Below are positions 33,415-41,585 of a stretch of DNA of 64,000 nt, piece after piece (position 1 is the stretch's first letter; the number at the start of each line of letters is the position of its first letter). The stretch is from Candidatus Kaistia colombiensis (lineage in GTDB: Bacteria > Pseudomonadota > Alphaproteobacteria > Rhizobiales > Kaistiaceae): assembly GCA_029203105.1 (NCBI GenBank), contig CP119318.1:2928501-2992500 (forward strand), read 5' to 3'. A program made the position numbers and the translations under genes. The notes beneath the pieces are model-generated. The model was not told the DNA's origin and ran no database searches. It saw only the letters and a program-made list of their open reading frames with translations.

Positions 33415-34116
33415 TTGAAACAGGCACTCGTTACCGGCGGTGCGCGCGGCATTGGCTTCGGCGTTGCCGAGGCGCTGCTCGCCGCCGGCTATGCCGTCAC
33501 CGTCACCGGGTTGAGCGAGGCGGAGGTCGCCGCCGTGCCGGCGCGCGAACGTCTGTCGGCGATGGTGCTCGACGTCACGAACCAGGATTCCGCCGATACG
33601 GCGCTGGCGCGATTCGAGCGGCTCGACGCACTGGTGAACTGCGCCGGCGTGATCTTTCGCGGCAAGGAATACGATATCGACGTGTTCCAGAAGGTCATCG
33701 ACGTCAATCTGACCGGGACGATGCGGATGTGCGTCGGCGCGCGGCCGCTGCTGGCGAAACAGGGCGGTGCGATCGTCAACACCGCGTCGATGCTCGCGAT
33801 CTTCGGCGGCCCGCTGGTGCCGGCTTATACGGCATCGAAGGGGGGCGTCGCGCAACTGACCAAGGCGCTCGGCGTGGCCTGGGCCGAGGAGGGCATCCGC
33901 GTCAACGCGGTCGCCCCCGGCTGGATCGCCACAGAAGTGACGCGCGGCATCGTCGAGGATCCCGTGCGCTCGGCCGGCATTCTCGGCCGCACGCCCATGA
34001 AGCGATGGGGTGAGCCCCGCGATATCGGCGACGTCGTCGCCTTCCTGTGTTCCGACGCCGCCCGCTTCATGACCGGAACGGTCGTGCCGGTCGATGGCGG
34101 CTATGCCTCGGTTTGA
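33415..34116 (+). CDS. SDR-family oxidoreductase
   Basis: A 233-residue classical SDR with 'LVTGGARGIGFGVAEALL', 'LVNCAGVIF', 'IVNTASMLAIFGG' then 'PAYTASKGG', and C-terminal 'GTVVPVDGGY'. I choose the TTG at 33415, 9 bases after AAGGG; a TTG at 33382 would start inside the likely operator. It is followed by a cupin gene after 17 bases. Together with the GntR and the uronate-dehydrogenase-like gene it suggests a small sugar-acid or hydroxy-acid pathway. Confidence 0.87.
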   Translation: MKQALVTGGARGIGFGVAEALLAAGYAVTVTGLSEAEVAAVPARERLSAMVLDVTNQDSADTALARFERLDALVNCAGVIFRGKEYDIDVFQKVIDVNLTGTMRMCVGARPLLAKQGGAIVNTASMLAIFGGPLVPAYTASKGGVAQLTKALGVAWAEEGIRVNAVAPGWIATEVTRGIVEDPVRSAGILGRTPMKRWGEPRDIGDVVAFLCSDAARFMTGTVVPVDGGYASV

Positions 34117-34133
34117 GACGAGAGAGTGAAACG

Positions 34134-34688
34134 ATGAGCGACAACACCACGGTCAACCATTCCGGCCTCGAGACCGATCCGGACTCGAAGCGCATTCCCT
34201 ATCGGCATCCGCAGCCGAAGGAATCCTTCCCCGAGATTGTCATCCCGAACGCGATCCCGACCGACGAGCGCCTCTGGGTGCCGCAGCAGGAGAATGTCTG
34301 GTTCCGCCCCCTCTGCCTTTCGGCGAGCCGGGGCTACTGGATGAACCTGCTTCGTGTGCGAAAGTCCGGCGTGCTGTCGCGCCACCGCCATCCGCAGCCG
34401 GTGCATGGCTGGGTGCTGAAGGGCAGCTGGCACTATCTCGAGCATGACTGGACGGCGGAGGAGGGCTCCTATGTCTACGAGGCGCCGGGCGAGACCCACA
34501 CGCTCGTCGTCGAGCCGCATGTGACGGAGATGATCACGCTGTTCCAGGTCAATGGCGCCATGATCTATGTCGATCCGGACGGGGCCGTGCAGGGCTATGA
34601 GGACGTCTTCACCAAGATCGACAATTGCCGCAAGCACTACACCGAGATCGGCCTCGGCGAGGGGTATGTCGATCAGTTCATCCGGTAG
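34134..34688 (+). CDS. Cupin-domain protein (dihydroxyacetophenone dioxygenase-like)
   Basis: A 184-residue cupin. The metal-binding core reads 'SRHRHPQPVHGWVLKGSWHY' with a later 'PGETHTLVV', giving three or four histidines. The shape and length match the 2,4'-dihydroxyacetophenone dioxygenase-like cupin family, whose members mostly have unknown roles. The ATG has GAGAG at 8 bases. It follows the SDR in one transcript, and a repeat element follows directly. Enzyme or sugar-binding roles are both possible. Confidence 0.82.
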   Translation: MSDNTTVNHSGLETDPDSKRIPYRHPQPKESFPEIVIPNAIPTDERLWVPQQENVWFRPLCLSASRGYWMNLLRVRKSGVLSRHRHPQPVHGWVLKGSWHYLEHDWTAEEGSYVYEAPGETHTLVVEPHVTEMITLFQVNGAMIYVDPDGAVQGYEDVFTKIDNCRKHYTEIGLGEGYVDQFIR

Positions 34689-34702
34689 GGGGCTGTTCTT
34701 TT

Positions 34703-34823
34703 ACCTCTCCCTCAGGGAGAGGTCGACGGCCGCAGGCCGGCGGGTGAGGGTTTATAGCCTCACCGTATAGTTCCCTAAACCCTCACCCGGAGCTTCGCTC
34801 CGACCTCTCCCTCAGGGAGAGGT
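34703..34823. repeat. 121-bp intergenic repeat, copy B
   Basis: The reverse complement of this 121-bp segment matches copy A (3651-3771) nearly base for base, including the terminal palindromes and the core GTGAGGGTTTAGGGAAC. The main differences are in the inner hairpin (GGAGCGAAGCTCC against GGCTCGAAGAGCC), where base changes are paired so the stem is kept. That pattern points to selection or replication by structure. Confidence 0.85.
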
Positions 34824-34852
34824 GCGCTTGGGACCCCCCCTCCGGTACCCAA

Positions 34853-34886
34853 ACAAAAAAAGGCCGGCATCTCGCGATGCCGGCCT
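34853..34886 (-). terminator. Intrinsic terminator after aapJ-like gene
   Basis: A perfect 11-bp stem, AGGCCGGCATC and GATGCCGGCCT with a 4-base loop (34861-34886), is followed on the reverse strand by a T-rich run (34853-34860). It lies 22 bases past the stop of the binding-protein gene. On the forward strand it may also serve the cupin transcript. Confidence 0.85.
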
Positions 34887-34907
34887 TTCGCATTTGAAGC
34901 CAATCGC

Positions 34908-35942
34908 CTAGCGGATCGGCGGGGCGTACTGGATGCCGCCGAGCGACCAGAGCTGGTTCAGGCCACGCGGAATGCCGAGCTTGGAGCCGACGCCCAGATT
35001 GCGCTCGTAGACTTCGCCGTAATTGCCGACCGTCTTGACGACGTTGATCGCCCAGTCATTCGACAGGCCGAGCTTTTCGCCGAAGCCGCCGTCGGTGCCG
35101 ACGAGGCGCATGACGTCCGGCTTCTTCGAAGCCTTGGCTTCGTCGACGCGCTCGGACGAGACGCCAAGTTCCTCGGCGTTCAACAGCGCGAAATGCACCC
35201 AGCCGACCAGGGCCCGCCATTTCGCATCGTCCTGCCGGACCACCGGACCGAGCGGCTCCTTGGAGATCACGTCGGGCAGGATGACATGGTCGGCGGCGTC
35301 GGCCAGCGTCGCGCGCTCGGAATAGAGCTGCGACACGTCCGTGGTCAGCACGTCGCACTTGCCGGACTTGTAGTTCTCCAGCGACTGCTCGGGGCTGTCG
35401 GCGGCGACCGTGGTGAACGTCATCGTGTTGGTGTTGAAGTAGTCGACGAAGTTCTGTTCGCTGGTGGTGCCGCTCTGGACGCAGACCTTCGAGCCATCCA
35501 GCTCCAGAGCGGAGACCTTGCTGCTGTCGCGCTTTACCATGAACCCCTGGCCGTCATAATAGGTGACGCCGACGAAGGCGAGCGGCAGGTCCGTCTCGCG
35601 CGACATCGTCCAGGTCGAGTTGCGCGACAGGAGATCGACCTTGCCGTCCTTCAGCGCGTCGAAACGCTCGGCCGCCGACAGCGGGACAAAGGTCACCTTG
35701 TCGGCGTCGCCGAAGACGGCGGTGGCGACTGCGCGGCAGAAGTCGACGTCGAAGCCGCTCCACTTGCCGGCGTCGTCCTTGGCCGAGAAGCCGAGGAGGC
35801 CCTGGCTGACGCCGCAGATCAAATTGCCGCGCTGCTTCACCGTATCGAGTGTGCCGGCTTCGGCGACGGCGGCGCTGCCGAGCGTGACAGCCAGGGCCAG
35901 GGCCGCCACTCGGCCATAGATCACCTTTGCAGGAAACATCAT
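34908..35942 (-). CDS. aapJ: General L-amino acid ABC transporter binding protein, AapJ-like
   Basis: A 344-residue periplasmic binding protein (SBP_bac_3) with a signal peptide ending 'AVAEAGTLD'. The mature part has 'VKQRGNLICGVSQGLLGFSA', 'WSGFDVDFCRAVATAVFGD' and 'LLSRNSTWTMSRETDLPLAF', characteristic of AapJ of rhizobia. It binds a wide range of L-amino acids. The usual aapQMP permease and ATPase genes do not follow; the gene has its own terminator and neighbours of other function, so it is a solitary binding protein that would share a membrane complex encoded elsewhere. Confidence 0.92.
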   Translation of the reverse strand: MMFPAKVIYGRVAALALAVTLGSAAVAEAGTLDTVKQRGNLICGVSQGLLGFSAKDDAGKWSGFDVDFCRAVATAVFGDADKVTFVPLSAAERFDALKDGKVDLLSRNSTWTMSRETDLPLAFVGVTYYDGQGFMVKRDSSKVSALELDGSKVCVQSGTTSEQNFVDYFNTNTMTFTTVAADSPEQSLENYKSGKCDVLTTDVSQLYSERATLADAADHVILPDVISKEPLGPVVRQDDAKWRALVGWVHFALLNAEELGVSSERVDEAKASKKPDVMRLVGTDGGFGEKLGLSNDWAINVVKTVGNYGEVYERNLGVGSKLGIPRGLNQLWSLGGIQYAPPIR

Positions 35943-36003
35943 GGTCGCTTTCCCGTTGATCGCGTGCTGAGGCCGTCCCGGACGAGGCGGCCGGAGAATT
36001 CTG

Positions 36004-36645
36004 CTAGAGCTTCGCCTGCTGGCGAACGATCACCTTGGTGCCGACCGGTACGCGGTCGAACAGGTCGATGACGTCGTTGTTCACCATGCGGAAGCAGCCC
36101 GACGACAGCGCATGGCCGATCGTCTGCGGCTGGTTGGTGCCATGGATGCGGTAGATCGTGTCGCCGAGATAGAGCGCGCGGGCGCCCATCGGGTTGCCTT
36201 CGCCGCCGGCCATGAAGCGGGGCAGATAGGGCTGGCGCTGGATCATCTCCGCCGGCGGCCGCCAATCCGGCCATTCCGCCTTGCGCGAGATCTTCAGCAG
36301 GCCGGACCATTGGAAGCCGTCACGGCCGACACCGACGCCGTAGCGAATGGCGCGGTTGTCCGGCTGAACCAGATAGAGGAACCGTTCATCCGTATTGATG
36401 ACGATCGTGCCCGGCGGCTCGTTGGAGCGGAAATAGACTGGCTGCGGCCGGAATTCCGGCGGCAGCTGTGATTCCTGCTTCGTCGGCACGACGCCCGGCT
36501 GTTCGGGAATATTGAGGATGTCGCGAATGCCGGCTTCTGCCGGAACTGCGGGCGCAAACGCCACGGCGGCGGCGCAGCCCAGCAGGGCGAGCGACAGGGG
36601 GCGTTTCAGCAATCGGCGGAGAAGACGGGCCGCTTTGTCTCGCAT
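36004..36645 (-). CDS. L,D-transpeptidase (YkuD domain)
   Basis: A 213-residue exported protein with an N-terminal signal segment and the YkuD catalytic motif 'YRIHGTNQP' followed by 'SSGCFRMVNNDVIDLFDRV', which holds the active-site His, Ser-Gly-Cys and Arg. It cross-links peptidoglycan or anchors proteins to it in the periplasm. The family is expanded in Hyphomicrobiales. It starts at the ATG at 36645. Confidence 0.92.
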   Translation of the reverse strand: MRDKAARLLRRLLKRPLSLALLGCAAAVAFAPAVPAEAGIRDILNIPEQPGVVPTKQESQLPPEFRPQPVYFRSNEPPGTIVINTDERFLYLVQPDNRAIRYGVGVGRDGFQWSGLLKISRKAEWPDWRPPAEMIQRQPYLPRFMAGGEGNPMGARALYLGDTIYRIHGTNQPQTIGHALSSGCFRMVNNDVIDLFDRVPVGTKVIVRQQAKL

Positions 36646-36701
36646 GGGGACCTCGAGTCTGAAGAGGCGGGGGAGAAGGTCTGACTGTGACGGTACCGAA
36701 A

Positions 36702-37259
36702 TCAGCCCGAAGCAGCCGGCCGGGGGGCGGCGGGCGCGGAAGCGGGCTGGCCGCAGCGTGCGAAAACCATGGTGCCATAGCGTGCCGTCACGCTGGGATC
36801 GACCCAGGGAGCGACAATAACGCCATCCTGAAACGACGTGATCTGGCGATCCTTCGGCGTTCCGGCCGGGCCGGGCGGGCCGATATAGACGCGGCCGCTG
36901 GCATTCTTCAGCACCAGCTCGCTCGGCTGCGACTGGTCGGCCAGATACATCATGACGCCGTTATTGGGGCCGCGGGTGATGACATAAGGATTGCTGCAAT
37001 AGCGGCGCGCTTCGTTGATCGTGCGGGGCAAGTCGGCTTCCTGCCGGAACGAGCCGAGGCCCCAATTGCCGACGAGATCTTCCGTCGTGATCGAGACGGA
37101 TGGCGTCGCCGGCGCCACGGACGGCACGACCCGCTCCGTAACCGAAGCGCAGCCGGATATGGCGAGAAGTGCCGCGGCGCCGGCAAGCCAGCAGGTGGCG
37201 TTGCGGCAGAGGGCTCCGAAGGGGGCTCCATCCACCGATGTCGTTGCGGTTTGTTCCAT
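36702..37259 (-). CDS. Putative lipoprotein of unknown function
   Basis: A 185-residue protein with a lipobox 'LLAISGCASV' (Cys near residue 37) after a hydrophobic segment. The mature part has 'VGNWGLGSFRQEADLPRT', 'YCSNPYVITRGPNNGVMMYL' and a proline/alanine-rich end. The ATG at 37259 follows GGGGGGACGG. I do not recognise a named family beyond conserved rhizobial lipoproteins. It may be co-transcribed with the L,D-transpeptidase just downstream, which would put it in the cell envelope. Confidence 0.75.
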   Translation of the reverse strand: MEQTATTSVDGAPFGALCRNATCWLAGAAALLAISGCASVTERVVPSVAPATPSVSITTEDLVGNWGLGSFRQEADLPRTINEARRYCSNPYVITRGPNNGVMMYLADQSQPSELVLKNASGRVYIGPPGPAGTPKDRQITSFQDGVIVAPWVDPSVTARYGTMVFARCGQPASAPAAPRPAASG

Positions 37260-37402
37260 CCGTCCCCCCTTGGCCGCGGTCCCCGGGCAAATTCCAACGG
37301 GGAGGCGCAGCTGTTCACGCCAAGCCAGCGCGTGATTCTGGGCAGCATGATGGCGGGCATGAGGCAGAGAAAGCAACTGCCTGCTGTATCTTCCGCAGCG
37401 TC

Positions 37403-38941
37403 CTATTCGGCCGGGCGGGCGGAGGGCAGGGGCAGCATCGGCGCGCGCCGGAGCGGATCGACCTTCTTGATCGGTCCCGCCTTGGGCGCGCCCGGCAGGG
37501 TGCGCCAGTTGACGCCGGCGATCGTCACGATTCGACTGCCGCGGAAGTCTTCCTCACTGCGGATGTGGCCGTGCTCCGACATATAAGTGAGCAGCCAGCG
37601 GCCGCGCGACGGCGAACGGCTGCCATAGGCATTGGCGAGCGCTTCGTCGGTGGGGCAGGGTGCCTCCTCGCGCGCGGCGCGGGCCAGCAGCAGGAACACG
37701 CCCTGCATTTCTTCGGGCAGGCTTTCCGCCACCGCGAGAACCTGCTCCCAGGCGTCGTCGCCCCTATCCGAGCTGACGCCTGCGCGCGCGAGCGCCAGGC
37801 GCTTGCGGAAGCTCGGCATGTCCTGGCCATAGGTGCCGAGCTTCTTGATCCGGCAATGGAACAGGAAATCCTGGTAGATCAGCGGCGCCGGGCGGAAGGC
37901 CGTGTCCGGGTCCGACATGATCTCGGCATAGACGGAATCGAGCAGTTCCTGCCTCTCGGCCTCGGTGCGCGTGTCGGTCTCGACCTCCGGCGTTGAATCG
38001 AGGGGACCGGAGATTTCGATTTCCCGCAGCAGCTCGGCCGTGCCGCGGGCGCGCGAAACGCTCGGCGCCGGCATCGGCAGCAGGTCGTCCTCGCCGCCAA
38101 CGAAGATCAGATCCTGCATCTCGGCTTGCGGCATCTCCGGCAGCGGCATCAGCACGGGTCGGCCGCTGCGGCCGGCGGTGTCGACGGCGCCGATGCGCAG
38201 GGGGATGGGTTTGCGCGAAAGCGCCGGCCCGAGCGCGACGAACTGGCCGGGATCGAGATCGCGGAATCCTTCGGCCTGGCGACGGTCCATGCCGAGAAGG
38301 TCGGCGGCGCGCGCCATGTCGATGTCGAGGAAGGTGCGGCCCATCAGGAAGTTGGACGCCTCGGCCGCGACGTTCTTGGCAAGCTTGGCGAGGCGCTGCG
38401 TCGCGACGATGCCGGCCAGTCCGCGCTTGCGGCCGCGGCACATCAGATTGGTCATGGCGCCGAGCGACAGGCGGCGGGCCTCATCCGACACCTCGCCCGC
38501 CACGGCGGGCGCGAAGATCTGCGCTTCGTCGACGACGATCAGCATCGGATACCAGACGCTGCGGTCGGCATCGAAGAGACCGTTCAGGAAGGCGGCGGCA
38601 CAGCGCATCTGCTCTTCGGCGTCGAGGCCTTCGAGATTGAGAACGACGGAAGCGCGATGCTGGCGGATGCGGAGTGCGATTCGCTGCAGCTCGCTCGGAC
38701 TGCGCTCGGCGTCGACGACCGTATGGCCGAAGCGCTCGGAGAAGGAGACGAAGTCGCCCTCGGGATCGATGATCGCCTGCTGCACCATGCCGGCGCTCTG
38801 CTCGAGCAGGCGGCGCAACAAATGGGACTTGCCGGAACCGGAATTGCCCTGCACCAGCAGACGCGTCGAAAGCAGTTCCTCGAGATCGAGAAGCGCCGGC
38901 TGACCGGTCGTGTTCGTCCCGAGTTCGATTCCAGCCTTCAT
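37403..38941 (-). CDS. HerA/VirB4-like ATPase (DUF87)
   Basis: A 512-residue P-loop ATPase with Walker A 'LLVQGNSGSGKSHLLRRLLE' and a Walker B-like 'YPMLIVVDEAQIFAP', plus 'RKRGLAGIVATQRLAKLAKN' typical of HerA-type DNA-pumping ATPases. The C-terminal 170 residues are an acidic and helical tail. HerA proteins usually work with the NurA nuclease, but none is beside it. The ATG at 38941 gives an N-terminus of 'MKAGIELGTNTTGQPALLDL'; a 14-residue extension is unlikely. Confidence 0.83.
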   Translation of the reverse strand: MKAGIELGTNTTGQPALLDLEELLSTRLLVQGNSGSGKSHLLRRLLEQSAGMVQQAIIDPEGDFVSFSERFGHTVVDAERSPSELQRIALRIRQHRASVVLNLEGLDAEEQMRCAAAFLNGLFDADRSVWYPMLIVVDEAQIFAPAVAGEVSDEARRLSLGAMTNLMCRGRKRGLAGIVATQRLAKLAKNVAAEASNFLMGRTFLDIDMARAADLLGMDRRQAEGFRDLDPGQFVALGPALSRKPIPLRIGAVDTAGRSGRPVLMPLPEMPQAEMQDLIFVGGEDDLLPMPAPSVSRARGTAELLREIEISGPLDSTPEVETDTRTEAERQELLDSVYAEIMSDPDTAFRPAPLIYQDFLFHCRIKKLGTYGQDMPSFRKRLALARAGVSSDRGDDAWEQVLAVAESLPEEMQGVFLLLARAAREEAPCPTDEALANAYGSRSPSRGRWLLTYMSEHGHIRSEEDFRGSRIVTIAGVNWRTLPGAPKAGPIKKVDPLRRAPMLPLPSARPAE

Positions 38942-39122
38942 AGTGCTCCACATAGCCTTTGCGCGTTGGCCGGACCCTATCACGGGAGGCCGAGGCGTCG
39001 GGCCGCCTCATCCGAACTCCACAGGAGATCGCGCGCGGAATGCGCAATCCGCCGTCGCCGCAAAGCCGAGCGGCCCACAGACCTGGGGCACGGCAATCAT
39101 CTCAGGGGCGGTCGAAGGGGAA

Positions 39123-39197
39123 TGGTGCGCCCTAGGGGAATCGAACCCCTCTCTCCACCGTGAAAGGGTGGCGTCCTGACCGATAGACGAAGGGCGC
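39123..39197 (-). tRNA. tRNA-Glu (UUC)
   Basis: A 75-base cloverleaf on the reverse strand: acceptor GCGCCCT pairing with AGGGCGC, anticodon loop CTTTCAC with anticodon TTC, T-loop 'GGTTCGATTCC', and an encoded CCA end (TGG at 39123-39125 forward). A second nearly identical copy lies 74 bases downstream in forward coordinates. Confidence 0.96.
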
Positions 39198-39271
39198 AGC
39201 GATGCGCGTTATAGGTATTAACCTCGAGCGTTACAAGCTCGAGGCCCGATTCCAACACCCGTTTGAAAGGG

Positions 39272-39346
39272 TGGTACGCCCTAGGGGAATCGAACCCCTC
39301 TCTCCACCGTGAAAGGGTGGCGTCCTGACCGATAGACGAAGGGCGC
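39272..39346 (-). tRNA. tRNA-Glu (UUC), second copy
   Basis: A 75-base copy of the tRNA-Glu at 39123, identical except that the last acceptor pair is G-U (3' strand AGGGCGT). Anticodon TTC, encoded CCA at the 3' end. The two genes lie in tandem and are probably co-transcribed from the 39347 side. Confidence 0.95.
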
Positions 39347-39461
39347 GGCGAGGCGGTTTATAGGCGGCAACCCCCGGAGTGACAAGGCCGTTCGCCGATC
39401 ATGTCTCCCGCCTGTGGATAGAGTGCCGTCTCATGGCTGAGACGGCACGCAATCACTTGTT

Positions 39462-39878
39462 TTACCACTTGCCCGTATTCGGCATCGAGGCCCAAGGCTC
39501 CTGCGGCGGCAGCGGATCGCCGGCCTGAATCAGCTCGACCGAGATGTTGTCGGGCGAACGGACAAAGGCCATGTGGCCGTCGCGCGGCGGGCGGTTGATG
39601 ACGATGCCGGCCTTCTGCAGCTTGTCGCAAAGCGCGTAGATATCGTCGACGCGATAGGCGAGGTGGCCGAAATTGCGGCCTTCGCCATAGGCCTCGGGAT
39701 CCCAGTTGAAGGTTAGCTCGACCTGCGCGTCCTCGTCGCCGGGAGCGGCGAGGAAGTACAGCGTGTAGCGGCCCTTCTCGTTGTCGATCCGACGCACCAG
39801 GTTCAGGCCCAGCTCGTTGTAGAAGGCGATCGACTTGTCGACGTCGGTCACGCGGACCATGGTGTGAAGATACTTCAT
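39462..39878 (-). CDS. gloA: Lactoylglutathione lyase (glyoxalase I)
   Basis: A 138-residue glyoxalase I. Metal ligands are visible as His in 'MKYLHTMVRVTDVDKS', Glu in 'AQVELTFNW', His in 'NFGHLAYRVDD' and Glu in 'NISVELIQAG'. It detoxifies methylglyoxal with glutathione. The ATG at 39878 is preceded by GGAAAGGACA; a longer frame to 39935 has no homology. The length and spacing match the short nickel-dependent bacterial class. Confidence 0.95.
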   Translation of the reverse strand: MKYLHTMVRVTDVDKSIAFYNELGLNLVRRIDNEKGRYTLYFLAAPGDEDAQVELTFNWDPEAYGEGRNFGHLAYRVDDIYALCDKLQKAGIVINRPPRDGHMAFVRSPDNISVELIQAGDPLPPQEPWASMPNTGKW

Positions 39879-40182
39879 TGGCGCGTTGTCCTTTCCCAAA
39901 TGTTTTCGATCGGAGTCCGCGCTCGGATCCGGCACGGCCCGTCATATGGCGTTGTCACCATAGCTGCCGGCGCCGCAAACAGAAACCCGCGCGGGCCCGC
40001 GACACCACTCCTTAACCGGCGTTAACGGAAATCCACGGTTGTGGCCGGGATGTCACTGGTCATGGTCACATCCGATGTTATTCTCATGCGGGGAATCGGT
40101 CGTAACATTGCCGCATTGACGGTTTTGCGCGATCGGTCATGTGGAATGACGGCCTCAGGAAGGCCTATTGGGGGCCGACAAG
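39879..40182. other. Divergent intergenic region upstream of gloA and the cold-shock gene
   Basis: 304 bases without a gene. A TTGACG hexamer at 40116-40121 may be a -35 box for the cold-shock gene, but no good -10 follows at standard spacing. The long leader (from about 40120 to the start at 40183) is normal for cold-shock mRNAs. A short direct repeat, GGTCAT/GGTCAC, lies near 40054-40068. Confidence 0.4.
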
Positions 40183-40758
40183 ATGGGTTCCAAGAACAGC
40201 GCTGAACCATCGTCCGCCACGCGGCGCGAGGACGAAGGCGGGCTGGATCTGATCGAAGTGGCGGGCTCGATCAAGTGGTTCGACGCCTCGAAAGGCTATG
40301 GGTTCATCCTGCCGGACGATGGTTCGCCGGATATCCTGCTTCATGTGACGTGCCTCCGTCGCGACGGCTTTCAGACGGCCTATGAAGGATCGCGCATCGT
40401 CTGCGAGGTCACCCAAGGCCAGCGCGGGTTGCAGGCTTTCCGCGTCCTCAGCATGGATGATTCGACGGCCTTGCATCCGGCACAGGCCGGCCCGCCGCGC
40501 ACCCACACCGTCATCGTGCCGACCAGTGGCCTCGAGCGCTGCGTCGTCAAGTGGTTCAATCGCGTCAAGGGTTATGGCTTCGTGACGCGCGGCGAGGGGA
40601 CGGAGGATATCTTCGTTCACATGGAAACGCTGCGTCGCTATGGCCTGACCGAGCTGCGTCCCGGCCAGACGGTGCTCGTCCGCTTCGGCGATGGCGACAA
40701 GGGGCTGATGGCCGCCGAAATCCGCCCGGATGACGGCTCCGGTCCGTCGTCGCACTGA
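40183..40758 (+). CDS. Cold-shock protein with two cold-shock domains
   Basis: A 191-residue protein with two CSDs. Domain 1 (about residues 20-85) has 'GSIKWFDASKGYGFI' and 'DILLHVTCL'; domain 2 (about 115-180) has 'CVVKWFNRVKGYGFVTR' and 'EDIFVHMETLRRYG'. Both keep RNP1 and RNP2 aromatic residues. Double-CSD proteins of this size are characteristic of Alphaproteobacteria. It binds single-stranded nucleic acid. The ATG at 40183 is used; a TTG at 40168 with AGGAAGG before it is an alternative. Confidence 0.92.
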   Translation: MGSKNSAEPSSATRREDEGGLDLIEVAGSIKWFDASKGYGFILPDDGSPDILLHVTCLRRDGFQTAYEGSRIVCEVTQGQRGLQAFRVLSMDDSTALHPAQAGPPRTHTVIVPTSGLERCVVKWFNRVKGYGFVTRGEGTEDIFVHMETLRRYGLTELRPGQTVLVRFGDGDKGLMAAEIRPDDGSGPSSH

Positions 40759-40763
40759 TCGCC

Positions 40764-41231
40764 GTGGCGCTGTCCCGCTCCCGCTTTCGCTTCCTGTCGG
40801 CTCTCTTCGTCGCGGTTGTCTTCGGGCTTGCGTCGGCCAGCGAAGTTGCCTCGGCGGAGAAGCAGGGCGAAATCCATGTCGCGACGAAGTCGGGCCAGCA
40901 CAAGCTCAGCGTCGAATGGGCCGTGACGCCGTCCGAGCGCGAGCACGGCCTGATGGGGCGCGAGACGATGGCGCCCAACCACGGCATGCTGTTTGATTTC
41001 GGCAGTGAGCAGCCGCTCTATTTCTGGATGAAGAACACGCCGCTGTCGCTCGACATGATCTTCATCAAGGCGGATGGCCGCACGTCGCACATCGAGCGCG
41101 CCACGACTCCCTTCTCTGAAGACCTGATTCCGGGCGGCGAGCCGGCGCGCTATGTCCTGGAGCTCGTCGCCGGCAGTGCCGAGCGACTGGCGCTAGCGCC
41201 GGGCGATCGTTTCGCCATCCCTAGGCACTGA
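40764..41231 (+). CDS. DUF192 exported protein
   Basis: A 155-residue protein starting at a GTG, 5 bases after the cold-shock stop. It has a signal peptide and the DUF192 core: 'EREHGLMGRETMAPNHGMLF', 'LYFWMKNTPLSLDMIFI' and 'YVLELVAGSAERLALAPGD'. The family is periplasmic and of unknown role. The gene pair csp-DUF192 is common in Hyphomicrobiales, which supports the start and the operon. Confidence 0.9.
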   Translation: MALSRSRFRFLSALFVAVVFGLASASEVASAEKQGEIHVATKSGQHKLSVEWAVTPSEREHGLMGRETMAPNHGMLFDFGSEQPLYFWMKNTPLSLDMIFIKADGRTSHIERATTPFSEDLIPGGEPARYVLELVAGSAERLALAPGDRFAIPRH

Positions 41232-41462
41232 CATCGAGCTGCGCATCCTCTTTGGTGCGGCGAGGCCGGTTGACGCTGGCGCGTCGACGACCTCCGGAAG
41301 ACGGTGCCTATCGAGACTGACCCTCACTGTCGTCGCAGGCCGTGTATGGCTTGAGTCGCGCCGAAGCGGACGCCCGCGCGGACTGATGTGGCCGCTCTGG
41401 CGCAATGGCAGATGCCCGCCGGTGCGAACACGGGCAGGCCAAATGTGGTTCGGCGAAATGAT

Positions 41463-41539
41463 TGGCGACCCCGGCAGGGCTCGAACCTGCGACCTGCCGC
41501 TTAGAAGGCGGCTGCTCTATCCAGCTGAGCTACGGGGCC
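41463..41539 (-). tRNA. tRNA-Arg (UCU)
   Basis: A 77-base cloverleaf on the reverse strand: acceptor GGCCCCG pairing with CGGGGTC (one G-U), D-arm 'AGCTCAGCTGGATAGAGC', anticodon TCT in loop CTTCTAA, T-loop 'GGTTCGAGCCC' and an encoded CCA end. Confidence 0.96.
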
Positions 41540-41585
41540 AATTGCGTCGACCCGTCCTAGACGGAGCCAATACGCAGAAGGGCGC

